Positions 45,030 to 55,329 of a stretch of DNA of 64,000 nt are shown here, in pieces; the stretch's first letter is position 1, and each line of letters begins with the position of its first letter. Under the pieces are notes generated by a model. The model made no database searches, had not been told where the DNA came from, and saw nothing but the letters and a program-made list of their open reading frames with translations. The translations under genes and the position numbers were made by a program. Location: positions 31,522,290 through 31,586,289 of the forward strand of contig OZ020489.1 in assembly GCA_963971405.1 (NCBI GenBank), read 5' to 3'. Source of the stretch: Psococerastis gibbosa. Lineage: Eukaryota; Arthropoda; Insecta; Psocodea; Psocidae.

Positions 45030-45725
45030 AACCCCGGACAAGGTGCAATTGTTACTTGCCAAAAATTTGCCATGAGGATGCTCAATAAAACAGGTTACAG
45101 GAGTAACGAGGTTACGAGGATAATATTTAAGGAGTTAGGAAATTTGTCATATGAACTATTATACAAGAAAATTTTACTGACAATGGTTGTAAGGAACTTG
45201 AGTAACTTCCAAGTTGACCGAATTTCTGCTAATAACATAAGCACTAGGCAAACAGGGCGTGGATTCCTCTCGGCTCCTAATTACAAATTAACACACAGCA
45301 GAAATTCTAACTATAGAGGTTTGAGTAACTACAATGAAATGATCAGGGCCGGATACCATGAAAATATTGCCTTGTCTATCATTAAGAACTATATTGTAAG
45401 TCTACTCACAGGTACAGTTTAAAAAAATATTGTTAGTGTGACGAACTAGTAAATCTACTACAGTAAATTGTGTGGTGATCCCAACGCGCCTTTTTGGCAC
45501 CATTTTACTAAAATTTGTAATTTTTTTTTATAAATACACGCATTATTATTATTATTATTAATTATTAAGCCTTGTTTAGCAGCACTGTATGAGTCTTTTG
45601 TCCCAAATAAGCGCTAGCTTGGGGATGCGGGATGGTATTATTATGTATTGTATTTTTGTAATATATGCTCCTTGTCCAGGGAATACTGGACAAGGAAAAG
45701 AAGAAGAAGAATATTGAAAAACATT
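45030..45725 (+). mobile_element. 5'-truncated LINE with 3' hairpin
   Basis: An open frame to 45422 ends with ISANNISTRQTGRGFLSAPN and RNSNYRGLSNYNEMI, resembling the YNTR...YRGxxLWN end of CR1-like LINE proteins. The 3' region contains TCCTTGTCCAGGGAATACTG closing a hairpin (CCTTGTCCAG / CTGGACAAGG) followed by a GAA-rich tail. A second copy of this 3' end is at 57770-57915. The frame also begins with a related sequence (CCTTGTCCAG at about 45020). Confidence 0.6.
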
Positions 45726-45903
45726 TGCTATACATATAATTATCACACTCAAGCTTCCGCTTATCCGCTTATCAAGCGATAATAATAATAATAAATCTGC
45801 CAGCCTCACACGCTTCGGCTTGAGGTTTAACATTTACATTGTATTTTATTTTTGATAAATACGCCTATCTACACATCTATAATATATCTATACGGTTACC
45901 TAC

Positions 45904-46086
45904 CCTGGACATCACAGTCATCTACACCACCAGCAGTCTCCCCCAACAGCAAGCCGTCGCTCTCGGGCTGGGAATCCAAACTGTCCGAGTGAGTTTTCCT
46001 CTTCGGGACCGCCCAGTGTTGGTCGAGGGAGGAGGCCCGGCGCTCCTTCAATCGAGAACCCTCAGTCGGTAACGGTTGAGCAGCAT
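45904..46086 (-). CDS. mtd: OXR1-like exon 6: linker with conserved SLDQHW motif
   Basis: 183-nt exon. Acceptor cctttacag, donor GTAGGT. It encodes DAAQPLPTEGSRLKERRASS, then LDQHWAVPKRKTHSDSLDSQ, then an acidic end (PESDGLLLGETAGGVDDCDV). The basic patch KERRASSLDQHWAVPKRK and the serine-flanked SDSLDSQPESD look like phosphorylation-prone regulatory linker. Phase 1 in and out, an in-frame cassette like the previous exon. Confidence 0.8.
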
Positions 46087-46329
46087 CTGTAAAGGAAACG
46101 CGTATTTGTAACCGCCAGCATCATGGAAAGGAAAGTAGAAACCCGATAAAACCACCAGCTTTCTTTCTTATTTTAATTTAGGTAGTTATATCTTCATTTT
46201 CATAATTTTTGAAAAAGTGCGGCCATGTGCTGCCGACGATTAGCAATCTGACTTTGGCGCTGTTCAAGACACCTCTCACCCATTGGACTGTCCGAATCTA
46301 CCGAAGCCCTAGTATAAGTTAACGATCTT

Positions 46330-46690
46330 CTTCATCTTCTTCAGCCCTTGATGAGCTTTGGCCTGCTCGACAACACTCCACCAGTCATCTCGGTTTTGTA
46401 CAACGTTCCACCATCTACGGACTCCCAATTCGCCAAGATCAGTTTCCAACTCAGCCTTCCAGCGTTTTCGAGGACGTCACGCCAATCGTCTTCCTGTCAT
46501 GCTTGCTTTGTACATCTTTTTCGGCATGTGGTCGTTTGACATTCTTATTACGTGTCCCAGCCATCTTATGCGTTGTGCTTTTATGAACCGAACGGTCTTC
46601 TCCGTTGAGTATTGCGTCTGTTTCGGCGTTGTTTCTTATACGCCACTCTCCACTCACACTCGTCCTTATTATCTTTCTTTCCAATACTCG
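46330..46690 (-). pseudogene. RTE-like LINE C-terminus, frameshifted
   Basis: Minus strand: [20 protein letters not shown], then RPRKRWKAELETDLGELGVR, then QNRDDWWSVVEQAKAHQGL. This is the standard end of RTE-like LINE proteins. The N-terminal part lies in another frame ([20 protein letters not shown]), so there is at least one frameshift. In the intron between host exons 5 and 6, same strand as the host gene. Confidence 0.7.
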
Positions 46691-46894
46691 TAGTTTGCGT
46701 TATTGACAGTAAGATTCTAGGTTTCTGAGCCGTATGTTGCAATAGGTGTAAGTTAACGATCTAATTCAAGCAAATGTCAAGGCCACCCAAGCTGCCCAAT
46801 ATTGGATAATTTCGACAATGCGTGTCGTTACTGGACACGCGAAGTAAGTAAGTTTCATAAATGTTTAATTATGTTGGTCATTCCATGTTCTTAC

Positions 46895-47047
46895 CAGACT
46901 GGGGTAGCTGTTCAGACTGATCGTTTTCGGGTTGAGGAGGTGGTTGCGGCTGCTCGTAGGAACTCAAACTATCATTCTCTTCTTCGGAACTCGCCTTCTC
47001 TGGCGCTTGCTCCTTGACTAGCAGACAGTCCATCGTAGAAGATATCT
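46895..47047 (-). CDS. mtd: OXR1-like exon 5: acidic/proline linker
   Basis: 153-nt exon. Acceptor gtgattgcag, donor GTAAGA. It encodes a charged linker: EISSTMDCLLVKEQAPEKAS, an acidic run SSEEENDSLSS, then YEQPQPPPQPENDQSEQLPQ. Phase 1 in and phase 1 out, so it could be skipped without a frameshift; alternative splicing of such linker exons is common in this family but is not shown here. No domain. Confidence 0.8.
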
Positions 47048-47602
47048 CTGCAATCACAATTAAACCCAAATTAAAAATTTAATTACCACATTAGCAGAAA
47101 AGTTTCTAATATCGCAAAGATTGTATTTCTACAATTTTTAACCGTATTTATAGTTCAACCATATCAATTAAGAATTATGAAGATATTGGGATATTCTGAG
47201 GAACAAAAAATTACTTTAACTTGAAAATCATTACATTCAATCGCGTTTCAGTCTTCCTATAATTACTTGCAAGGTTGCGAGCGTATAATTATGGTGTATA
47301 TCTTCCATTAAGGATTGATAAGGCCCTATAGCATGTCGGTAATTCAAACACAAAATTAAAAGACCAAGAATAACTGTTGGAAAGAAGTCGTGTGGCTTTC
47401 ACCAGCTGTAGAGTTTTCCTCGGAGAGGGCAGAATCTGAAAAGTTGTTGGTTCGAGACACACTTCGTGCTGTAATTTTTGTAAGCAGCCCAAGTCTCATG
47501 GCAATTTGGACCTTGAAGACTGCTGCAACCCGCAGCGCAACGCAACCCAGTAATGAGCTTCTAGCCTCTCGGGAGGGAACAAGAATGAAAACCAAAGCAT
47601 AC

Positions 47603-47840
47603 CTTTCTCGGTGGACTTGGTGTGGTAAATTTCAGGTTGGGGGCCACCGGTGTGCACGGCCCCAGACTGGCCCACGCGCATGTGCGCAATATCGTAGTAT
47701 ATGGCGGCATTGACGACGAACTCCATGGGCGCGATGACACCGTAAGACTCGGGCCCGTGCTCGATCACCAGAGGGTCCGACACGTTCGGGTCGAACATGA
47801 CAGCGTTCGGGGTGACCAACACCACACCTCCAACCACACC
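47603..47840 (-). CDS. mtd: OXR1-like exon 4: GRAM-like domain
   Basis: 238-nt exon. Acceptor tatgttgcag, donor GTATGC. It encodes GVVGGVVLVTPNAVMFDPN, then SDPLVIEHGPESYGVIAPME and an AAIYYDIAHMRV end: the body of the GRAM-like domain (visible residues about 129-190) and the most conserved stretch in the gene, carrying the hallmark MFDPNVSDPLV. The tail (GGPQPEIYHTKSTEK) starts the linker. It leaves in phase 1. GRAM domains are membrane or lipid-associated PH-like folds; a lipid partner is not shown here. Confidence 0.93.
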
Positions 47841-49605
47841 CTGCAACATAAAAATTGGCAATAGTTACTAGAAAATACAGTTTGAATACATGAAAAAATG
47901 TTTTGCACAGATACCGAAAAGAAGTTGGGTTTGGGAAAGCACATTACCCAGAAGGGTCCAAACCATTTCGATCTGAGGCGAATTGGCGTACGTGAAATAT
48001 GAAAGTGTGGGCAGCAGGTCGGTACCCCAGACCACACCACATTTCAGTACCCTCGCTATAGCCCGGAGTGGGTAGAATTGTTAACGCTATTCTCGTAACT
48101 ACAATTGGAACTGGACAGGAATGTTTTAATAGCGGTGGTTAAAAATCGGACAAAAGACAAACTGTTTTAGACGGTCCCTGGGCTCATTGTTCAGTGAGCT
48201 CTAGATAGCACTTAGCAAATCAGGACAAACTGTTTAAACCAAAAGAATGGTGATGGCTGTACATACAGTATATCCCCATAAGCCAAAAAAACAAACAAGA
48301 ACAAAAAACAGATTTTTGACAATTGTGTAGTTCTCTGCAACATATTTACTTAATCACATGGGAACCGTTCGATCTGACAAACACATGGCTAAGGTTCCGT
48401 TCGTAAATCCGTCCGCTGGGTTACATGGCAGATAATTAGACTAAGGGCACAGTGTCATAACTTAGCTCCATTTCCCATTTATCCGTTCGCTGGGTTACAT
48501 TGCAGATAATTAGACGAAAGGAACGGTGTTATAACTTAGCTCCACCCCCCTGTCATATTATCCCTGTGGGCTGGATAATCGATTAGATACCACGTTTCCA
48601 CGTATTTCATTCAATTTTATTGCTCGCCTAGTGTAAACCCACACCCCCACTCAAGAAGAATGACACTGATAAAGGTTTTCTAGATAAGTTTATGGTCTAG
48701 TCCAGATAGCAGCACTAGCTGTGTAATGACATAAGCATCGGCACTTAAATGGCTTCGATAGATTATCTGTAAGCACTTCAACAAACAGAGGATTATTTTG
48801 GCTGATAAAAAGACTGCAGGAAAGGAACGTGAGCGCTCTGCTACGAAATCGTATCAGCAGGAAATGGCAAATAGTAAAAACGATAGAAATTCAAAACTAG
48901 CAAATAAAAATACTTCCAAATTATTCATGCATAGCCTGCTTACGTAAAAAATTATTTAAAATGCTACAATCCACCGCCAATTCGTCATGACGCATGAAAA
49001 ATTGAAAGTAACAATGATATTACAAATTAAACAATTTATTTTATTTTATACTTGCATTAATATACTGTAGTATAGGTAGCGTACAGGATGAATTATTGAG
49101 TTCATTTACGCATACGGTCTTAGCAATTAGTGATAAGAGAACATAATGAAGCGCTTATACATACATACAATGTATTGAAAACATTGAGGACGTCAGGTCT
49201 ACAGGTGCTAGATGCGGATACAGTTTATTAGTGGCCCTAGTACGATTTTGTCGATCCTCGTCAACGCGCGATAGAACTGGATCTAATCGCCGGTCGGCTT
49301 AAGTTCGTCTGAGGTCAGACTAAAGTCACCGAATACGAGTCAATCGTTTTGTGGGATTGCACCACTTGATGACATTAATTGATGTCACGGCTATAGCTTT
49401 TCATCGACCTGACAGTCACTGATATTTATTCTGGCACTCCTACTATGCTATTTTTTCTAGGGTGCGGTAGCCCTTACAGTAAGCCTTTGGCTTATTGTTA
49501 CCCAGTTCACCTCCTTCCACCTCTCTATTGTTCCTAGGCATTCGTTCATTATTACCTTTATCTCCCTTGAGACAGTTATAATCTACAGATTCTAATGGAA
49601 CCCAC
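47841..49605. other. Host intron between exons 3 and 4
   Basis: 1,765 nt. Holds the tandem repeat at 48409-48545 and no other feature that I see. Confidence 0.5.
48409..48545 (+). repeat. Two-copy tandem repeat of about 72 bp
   Basis: cgctgggttacatggcagat and cgctgggttacattgcagat begin units 72 bp apart, each continuing aattagac and ending cataacttagctcca or tataacttagctcca. Noncoding, in the intron between host exons 3 and 4. Confidence 0.6.
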
Positions 49606-49805
49606 CTGACCATCGGTGATATGGCGCACGTTGATCTTGAGGAACCGTGCTTCCCTCGGATCAGGCCTCCGCGTCTGCCTCTCCACATAGCCGGGCTTGG
49701 GGGACACAGGACGCAGGTTGTCCAGTATCTCCCTCTCTTCCACCGTCGAGTCATTTCCCTCTTCAGATGCTGAAATACTTTTATCGCCATCCGTTGCTTC
49801 ATCTC
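49606..49805 (-). CDS. mtd: OXR1-like exon 3: acidic linker and start of GRAM-like domain
   Basis: 200-nt exon. Acceptor gggttgcag, donor GTGGGT. It encodes an acidic Ser-rich linker (EEGNDSTVEEREILDNLRP), then ARFLKINVRHITDGQ, the highly conserved entry to the GRAM-like domain of OXR1/NCOA7. It enters in phase 1 and leaves in phase 0, matching both neighbours. A possible 105-nt in-phase cassette exon in the intron above (51239-51343) was considered and not accepted. Confidence 0.9.
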
Positions 49806-50194
49806 CTGCAACCCATTGAAATAACTCTTCATTCATTAAAGAAATAAGTAAAAAAAAACTAAGAACTACTCAGCAACCATGTTGTAGACAGGTTATAAGC
49901 AAATGAGCACAAGTCTGCAGTTAACACAATACTCCCAGCTGGTACTGAACAAGTTCGTGCACGAGCTGATACCACATCCCCCTTTTTTAATAAAAACAAT
50001 AAAGGAAACAAACATTTGGTTAAAAAGAACAGTAAACCAATATTCTAAATCAAAACCCTAACTAACGTAATCTCCTAACCACCCTTTTACTTCATCAAAT
50101 TGGACCAAATAGGAAAGAGTAGAGGGGGACGAAGAAAAATTGTTACCTAATTTTATTGCAGAAGATATCTCTACCCACTTATGACAAAATGTAT

Positions 50195-50503
50195 GGCGGG
50201 GTTTCCACATGAGTCAATGGTCAATGGTAAATGTGGTATTGACGTTTTAGCAGACATTAAAGACATACTAAATATAATGTAACTGCAAAGGCTTTCACGG
50301 CCGGAGTCATATGAAGAACCAGTAGAATCCGGGCTGATGGGCCGTGGTCGAATTGAAAGTGAACTTCCAAGTTGGAAGTTCACTTTCAATTCGACTACGG
50401 CCCATCAGCCCGGATTCTACTGGTTCTTCACATACTAAATATGTCTGCTACCACGTCAAAACCATATTTACCATTGACCATTGACGTATGTGGAAACCCC
50501 GCC
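50195..50503. mobile_element. Palindromic MITE, GGCGGGGTTTCCACA type, with nested inverted repeat
   Basis: Outer ends GGCGGGGTTTCCACA and TGTGGAAACCCCGCC, with TAT on both sides. The arms carry GACGTTTTAGCAGACAT (left) and, complemented, the intact GACGTGGTAGCAGACAT (right). Its centre has been replaced by a foreign 58-bp inverted pair (50313-50429) that looks Penelope-like. Confidence 0.75.
50313..50429. repeat. 58-bp inverted pair of a Penelope-like terminal sequence
   Basis: Two arms (50313-50370 and 50372-50429) are reverse complements with one mismatch in 58, separated by a single base. The unit reads GAAGAACCAGTAGAATCCGG, then GCTGATGGGCCGTGGTCGAA. Upstream is AAAGGCTTTCACGGCCGGAG. This kind of sequence occurs in terminal repeats of Penelope-like elements, and the CTGATG...GTCGAA part resembles a hammerhead ribozyme core with position 9 altered. 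A diverged copy lies at 28443-28540. Confidence 0.5.
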
Positions 50504-50506
50504 TAT

Positions 50507-51594
50507 GGCAAGGGAGAGAAATCGTTATATCCCCACGAAAACCTTTCATTAAGTACCGACCCTGGCACATCCTTTGATAAAGCTATGAATTATAATTACG
50601 TGGCAATCTAGCTTTACATTTTTTCGGCAAGATACCCTCAGACCTATGTCATTGATTGTGCTAAGGCTAAGCGTAATTATTACGCTAGTTTCAAGAGATC
50701 CACACTATGTAATATGTAAAATGGTCTGCAACAAGCCCGGACATATGATAAATACTCGATAAAAGCCATTCCTTTCTACCAGTTTTGCTTTTTGTGGTTT
50801 TTTATACGATCCTCAGATTGGAACAGATTGGAAGGCCGCAGACATCCAGTCAAATAATTAATCAAAAACAAATGTATCAGCGGTTTTGACACCCCAATCT
50901 AACCAAATGACAGTGCTAAACCACCCGGATTTGCACAGGGCTGAAATGAAATAAAAATTCCCCTCGTCTACAGTTGTTGGAAAAAATTCCATTTTATGGG
51001 TGATATTCCCAAAGATGAAATTTTCTCTGCTCTTCCGAGTGACAAAATAGAATGGCGGAAGTTCTAGGGCTTTACAATAATAAAACGGCAATTTCAAAAT
51101 ATATATTTACCCTTTTGTCACTTGACTGACTTCAGGTCACTTGGGTTCGTTTGATTCTTTCCAACTTACCTTTATATTTTATATACCTATATATATTTTA
51201 TAACTTTACCCCTTTCATATGGTATGGTCAGTATCTACCTAAATATGTAAGTAAAACGAGCCTAAAGAACACTTGTGGCAGCTCCAGGGCCACGTTCTCA
51301 ACCAGCGGCGTAATTTTGGGTCCCAGGTCGTGAAGGTCCACTCCTGCGATTGCAAAAAAATACGACATTGACCCGGACTAACGAGAAATTCGTTACCTAA
51401 AACCGTGCTTAAAAATATACCTAATTTCCCCCATGGTCCTCTGAAAAATATTTAAATTACGCCCCAGTTTTTAACAGCTCCAGAAACAGCCCGATAAAGC
51501 AAGCCTACTAAAGAGAATATATTTTTATTATTATTATTACGGCTCATTCGAATTAGAGGTGCGATCGAGGTGGGTATGACAAGACAGAAAGGTT
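50507..51594. other. Host intron, no accepted feature
   Basis: Noncoding apart from the rejected cassette candidate at 51239-51343. Confidence 0.45.
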
Positions 51595-52232
51595 ACACAG
51601 AAAAATTATTTTTTAGTCATTTATCATGAAAATTGATTTTTATTTATTTTTAGCCCCAGAACCAAACTATGAAGGGACAAGCGACCTTGGGTTATGTTTA
51701 CATTAATGAGGTTCTGTAGGGACAGTTTTGGTCACTATGTTCGCTGACGACAAACCGATATCCATATTATTCAAAAGGGCCGACGTTTGCATGTGAAAGC
51801 TAAGCTCTTAGCATCTAATTAATTCTTTTAATATTTTTTATAGTATTTTTACTATGCCTGGACCTTATTTCGCTGCATATAATTTAATATATATATTCTC
51901 TATGATTTATAGAAAAATATCACTTTAAAATAATACACAAATAAAATAAATTTAAAATGGTATTGAGGCTTATGGAAAAATCAACGCTTTGATATCAGTG
52001 CAACTGGTGCTGCCGTCTACAAAATGACGTCACAAATGAACCTCATAAGGACGACAATATAATGTGAATTTAAAAAAAATTATATTATAAAATAAGATTA
52101 TATTATAATTATTATATTGTAATATTTAAAAAGCCATTTCGATAAATAATTTTTTTATCAGTTTTTTGGGGTTTTAGTAGGGAAAACCCAAAATTGGGTT
52201 AACAAAAAAATAAAGAAAAAGGTCCCGAGATC
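51595..52232 (-). mobile_element. Diverged family A element, copy 7, interrupted
   Basis: Internal family A sequence is recognisable (acagaaaaattattttttagtca; agccccagaaccaaactatgaaggg; ggtcccgaga), with large local changes including a longer middle segment. It breaks at 52232 where a SINE-like piece begins. A family-type end, ATAAATAGGAAAGCA, appears alone at about 52905-52919, beyond a SINE piece and a MITE, so those may have inserted into this copy. Confidence 0.5.
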
Positions 52233-52335
52233 AACCCAGTTTTTTTTATATCCTCTAATTTCGGTTACAACAAGGAGGTTAACTCTTCAACCAAAGTTAA
52301 TTTAATGTCAGTGTTATAATATATACCATACAATA
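52233..52335 (+). mobile_element. SINE 2, body without head
   Basis: Reads tatatcctctaatttcggtt, then aaggaggttaactcttcaac and caaagttaat, the body of SINE 2. It interrupts the diverged family A copy. Confidence 0.5.
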
Positions 52336-52495
52336 CTGCAATATATAGTAATAGTTGTATATTTAATTCTTTATCATTATTATTTTTTCTATATTTTAGG
52401 GCAGGGAAAATTGTTACATAAGTCCACCTAGGGCGACCTTACATTGTTTATTTGTTCGTTTTATATTTCAATACATGTTTACTTAGGCGCGGTTT

Positions 52496-52880
52496 CCACC
52501 GACCTGCAAGTGCAAAATACACATACGGTGACGTGGTAGCAGATATCATTAATAAAGGCGGGGTTTCCACCGACCTCTCATTGCAGAATGCAAATGACAT
52601 TGACGGAAATTTAAATTTTTCTTTTTATAGTAATCTATTAAAATGTTTGTACTTAGCATATACCATGACGCCATTTTTTAATTTTTATTTGTTTGTTTGT
52701 GATTTTACTCTATGATCGTTGATCAATTTTAACTATGGCATAGAGTAAAACAACAATTTCCGTCAATGTCTTTTGCATTCTACAATGAGAGGTCGGTGGA
52801 AACCCCGCTTTTATTAATGATATCTGCTACCACGTCACCGTATGTGTATTTTGCACTTGCAGGTCGGTGGAAACCGCGCC
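52496..52880. mobile_element. Palindromic MITE, GGCGCGGTTTCCACC type
   Basis: Ends GGCGCGGTTTCCACCGACC and its complement, with TTA on both sides (52493-52495, 52881-52883), a PIF/Harbinger-type TWA site. The motif GACGTGGTAGCAGATAT is 34 bp in. Inside the arms lies a second, related terminus (GGCGGGGTTTCCACCGACC). In the intron between host exons 2 and 3. Confidence 0.8.
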
Positions 52881-53068
52881 TTATTAGTTATAAGCTACTA
52901 ATGTATAAATAGGAAAGCAAAACACAATTCAACCCTTTGAGCCTGCCGTCACCAATCACAAAGCTTCATATTCGACATAAATTCCATTTGAGCTGTTGAG
53001 AGAATATATATCCTCTTTGGCACGAACTGTTGACATTACTCTAAGGCAGATGGAATATTGACACGTAC

Positions 53069-53213
53069 CTTCAGCACCGGGACTTTTATCAGGAACCAAT
53101 AACATACTTCCAGGGAAAATCAAATTACTTGCTAGTCGATTTAGCTTGCGCAGTTCTGATGGCGTTATATCGAACCTCGCTGCCACCGAATTGAGGGTAT
53201 CCGAGCTTTGAAC
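53069..53213 (-). CDS. mtd: OXR1-like exon 2: LysM domain
   Basis: 145-nt exon. Acceptor ccttttttag, donor GTACGT. It encodes VQSSDTLNSVAARF followed by DITPSELRKLNRL and a PGSMLLVPDK end: the full LysM core (helix-helix between two strands), visible residues about 24-66. In OXR1/NCOA7 this LysM sits N-terminal to a GRAM domain; bacterial LysM domains bind peptidoglycan or chitin, but the role here is not settled. It ends one base into a Gly codon completed by the next exon (phase 1). The 673-nt intron above it contains a 433-bp palindromic MITE (53376-53808). Confidence 0.9.
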
Positions 53214-53375
53214 CTAAAAAAGGGTGAGGTTACATGTACTATGCCTACTACTAAAGATTTAGCAATCACAGTTGAATGGCAAAGTTCCAATTTTACGAAA
53301 ACATAGGAAGGGTGTACAAAATAGAATGTCACAGGACATCACAGTTGTATAGAGCTATCATTGAATGATTATTTA

Positions 53376-53808
53376 GGCGGCTATTCCACTTGTCAATTTT
53401 TCATCAATTTTGATGTCAGTGATTGTCAGTGACGGAAAAATCATGAATGTTGCATTTATATTTTTACACCTTATTCCACTTGTCTTCAATAATTGACCAT
53501 TTTTGTATTCAATCTTTTCCAATTTTGTAAGTTTGCCCGCTGTTTTTGTTTTAATTTTATAATCTACAAGAAATTTTATGATTTAAATTATGAAATAATT
53601 CGTTTGTTCTCAAGAAATTAATTACAATTATTTATCATATCCAAACGACGCCATTGTTTAATTTTAGTTTGTTATTTTTTGCAAAGCGTGATTTTACTCT
53701 ATGATTATTGTTCAATTTTAACATGCTGAAGTTAAAATGGACAATGACATGCTGTAAAGAAAAAATCTCATCAATTAGTGAAAAAAATTGACAAGTGGAA
53801 TAGCCGCC
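53376..53808. mobile_element. Palindromic MITE, GGCGGCTATTCCACTTGTCA type, third copy
   Basis: Ends GGCGGCTATTCCACTTGTCA and its complement; TTA on the left and TAA on the right. An internal TTATTCCACTTGTC near 53471 repeats part of the terminus. It fills most of the 673-nt intron between host exons 1 and 2. Confidence 0.75.
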
Positions 53809-53886
53809 TAAATAAAAGAAATTTTGATGTATATGTTGTAGCCTAGAACCTATGTTTTCTGAAGAGTATATTTTAAAATGTCTTAC

Positions 53887-53954
53887 TTTGTAGGGAATAG
53901 TTTTGATAGGTGGCGCACTCGGCTTCCGTTCCTTTTCGCCATCGCCGTCAGAAT
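53887..53954 (-). CDS. mtd: OXR1-like exon 1 of those visible: acidic linker into LysM
   Basis: 68-nt exon. Acceptor ttgttccag above 53954; donor GTAAGA below 53887. It encodes 23 residues, an acidic/basic stretch (DSDGDGEKERKPSAPP) running into IKTIPYK, the first strand of the LysM domain. The first codon is split, so one more exon lies upstream, at higher coordinates; I could not find it. The last codon is complete and joins the next exon to read IPYK-VQSSDTLNS, as expected for LysM. The short exon is called because of this join and because the same order is seen in OXR1 proteins. Confidence 0.8.
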
Positions 53955-54479
53955 CTGGAACAAAAAACATGAAAATCTCATTAGATAATGTAATAAAGCC
54001 ATTTTTATTAATCAAATTAGTGGTGCGGATGAAAATGTTTAAATCCCCCATCTCAAGAGAAGCATATTTTCATTATATTGCAGTGAATAAAAAAACGGCA
54101 GCTTTCCGCTTGAATACAATTTAATATTGCAGCAATGAAGTCTTTGTAATCTTCCATAATGAGTACCCTTCTTAATACTGTGGGCAAGTCATCGATATTT
54201 TATCAAATTGGGGCCGTAACCAACAACTTTTATGAAGTTTCCTGTGGGTAAATAATGCGCAGAGAGAGGTAAGCTTACCAATGGCAAGTATCAAGTCGTT
54301 GGTGGGGCTTTTGGTTCAGCAAAACTAGGCATAGTGGCTTACCGGCGGGCAATAAATACCCCCAGGAAAGTTTACCAAGGCTCGGAGGGGCAAACTTTCA
54401 AATGACAAACTAACCAACTGCTATTGGCAGAGGATTGAAATGAGTATTTGAGTATTTTTATTTTGAAGAAGGTATATTT
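53955..54479. other. Upstream intron of the OXR1-like gene
   Basis: Noncoding directly above the first visible exon. No exon ending in the needed phase was found. Confidence 0.4.
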
Positions 54480-54665
54480 TATTTTGAAGAAGGAATAGGT
54501 CCCTTGTCCAATGCCAACGACCCCGTGGTATTCGGACATTATTTGGCTAACTGGTATAGGTCCTCAATGTACCAGCAACAAGCGATAATGGAGAAGCTCA
54601 GACAAGCTTACCATTAACGCAATGAAACAGGTGAAAGCATGACTTAACCAAGTATAGATACGAAT
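54480..54665. repeat. Interspersed repeat D, copy 1
   Basis: Shares cttgtccaatgccaacgacc, acaagcgataatgg, then gacaagcttaccattaacgc and gcatgacttaaccaagta with 63520-63740. Unknown class. Confidence 0.5.
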
Positions 54666-54899
54666 CGGATTAAAATGAACCCAGCAAAAACTTTGAAGAA
54701 GGTAAAATTGTGTTTTCTGTCGATAAGACCAAGTCTCTGAGGGTCACATTTACTGGGAGGGAACCTATAAACTGTACAACTATATATAATATACGTAGTG
54801 TAGTATAGGCCTATAAACTGTGGCAAGCCTACCAAAAAATGGTTCAGGGCTAGTAAAGATCATTCTTCACCACTTCACCATTATTAGTAATGTTACGGA

Positions 54900-55140
54900 C
54901 AGACCTAAAGGAGGGATGGCACTTTCGAGCCCGCCAAAAATATTCTTTGAATCCAGGGATCACCTGCCACGTCTTTTCAATGATAGGCCATAGGAGACGT
55001 GGCCGCAGAAATAAAAAGTATATTTTTGGCGGGAACTCTAGTTTCGTTAAAGAATACTGCACCGCCATGCATTGATTGATGCGCCCAGCTTTCATAACCG
55101 ATACTTTTGAAGCGATGGTGGGAGTGCGTTCAGATTGGGT
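54900..55140. repeat. Interspersed repeat C, copy 2
   Basis: Contains ttcgagcccgccaaaaatat near the left and its partial inverse tatatttttggcgggaactc near the middle, then ccgatacttttgaagcgatg. A decayed foldback element related to 12140-12335. Confidence 0.5.
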
Positions 55141-55329
55141 CGGGTAATTCGTCCTTTAGGTAAACCATTAATCAGATACGGTTAACTTGTTTTGTTTTAT
55201 TGGTCATTTGGAATGGCGCGAAGCGGATGTCCCATCTATGTGGACCGAGCACTACCATTCCCTTTATATTTCCAATCGAGGCTCACCCCCCCCCCCCCCA
55301 GGTTCTTACCACTGCTCTTGGACTATCAA

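Larger units (their letters stand above)
28210..53954 (-). other. mtd: OXR1/NCOA7 (mustard) family gene, ten internal exons
   Basis: Span of the only host gene I recognise. Ten exons on the minus strand (53887-53954, 53069-53213, 49606-49805, 47603-47840, 46895-47047, 45904-46086, 41835-42225, 30956-31107, 29861-30023, 28210-28405) join in phase at all nine junctions with AG acceptors and GT donors, giving about 630 residues. Order: LysM, GRAM-like, disordered linker, then the start of the conserved C-terminal region, the OXR1/NCOA7 architecture. Family members protect against oxidative stress, some isoforms acting at mitochondria, and TLDc proteins bind the V-ATPase. Introns range from 555 to 10,727 nt. 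The start codon and the TLDc domain are not visible, so the gene extends past both ends of the span. The symbol is by homology to Drosophila mustard; OXR1 is equally apt. Confidence 0.9.

Noticed and set aside
51239-51343. In-phase 105-nt cassette exon between OXR1-like exons 2 and 3
   Set aside because: It has a fair acceptor and phase 1 on both sides, but the donor (GTAGAT) is weak, the peptide (PKITPLVENVALELPQVF) is unlike the family's linker, and the sequence resembles repeat DNA. The frame works without it.
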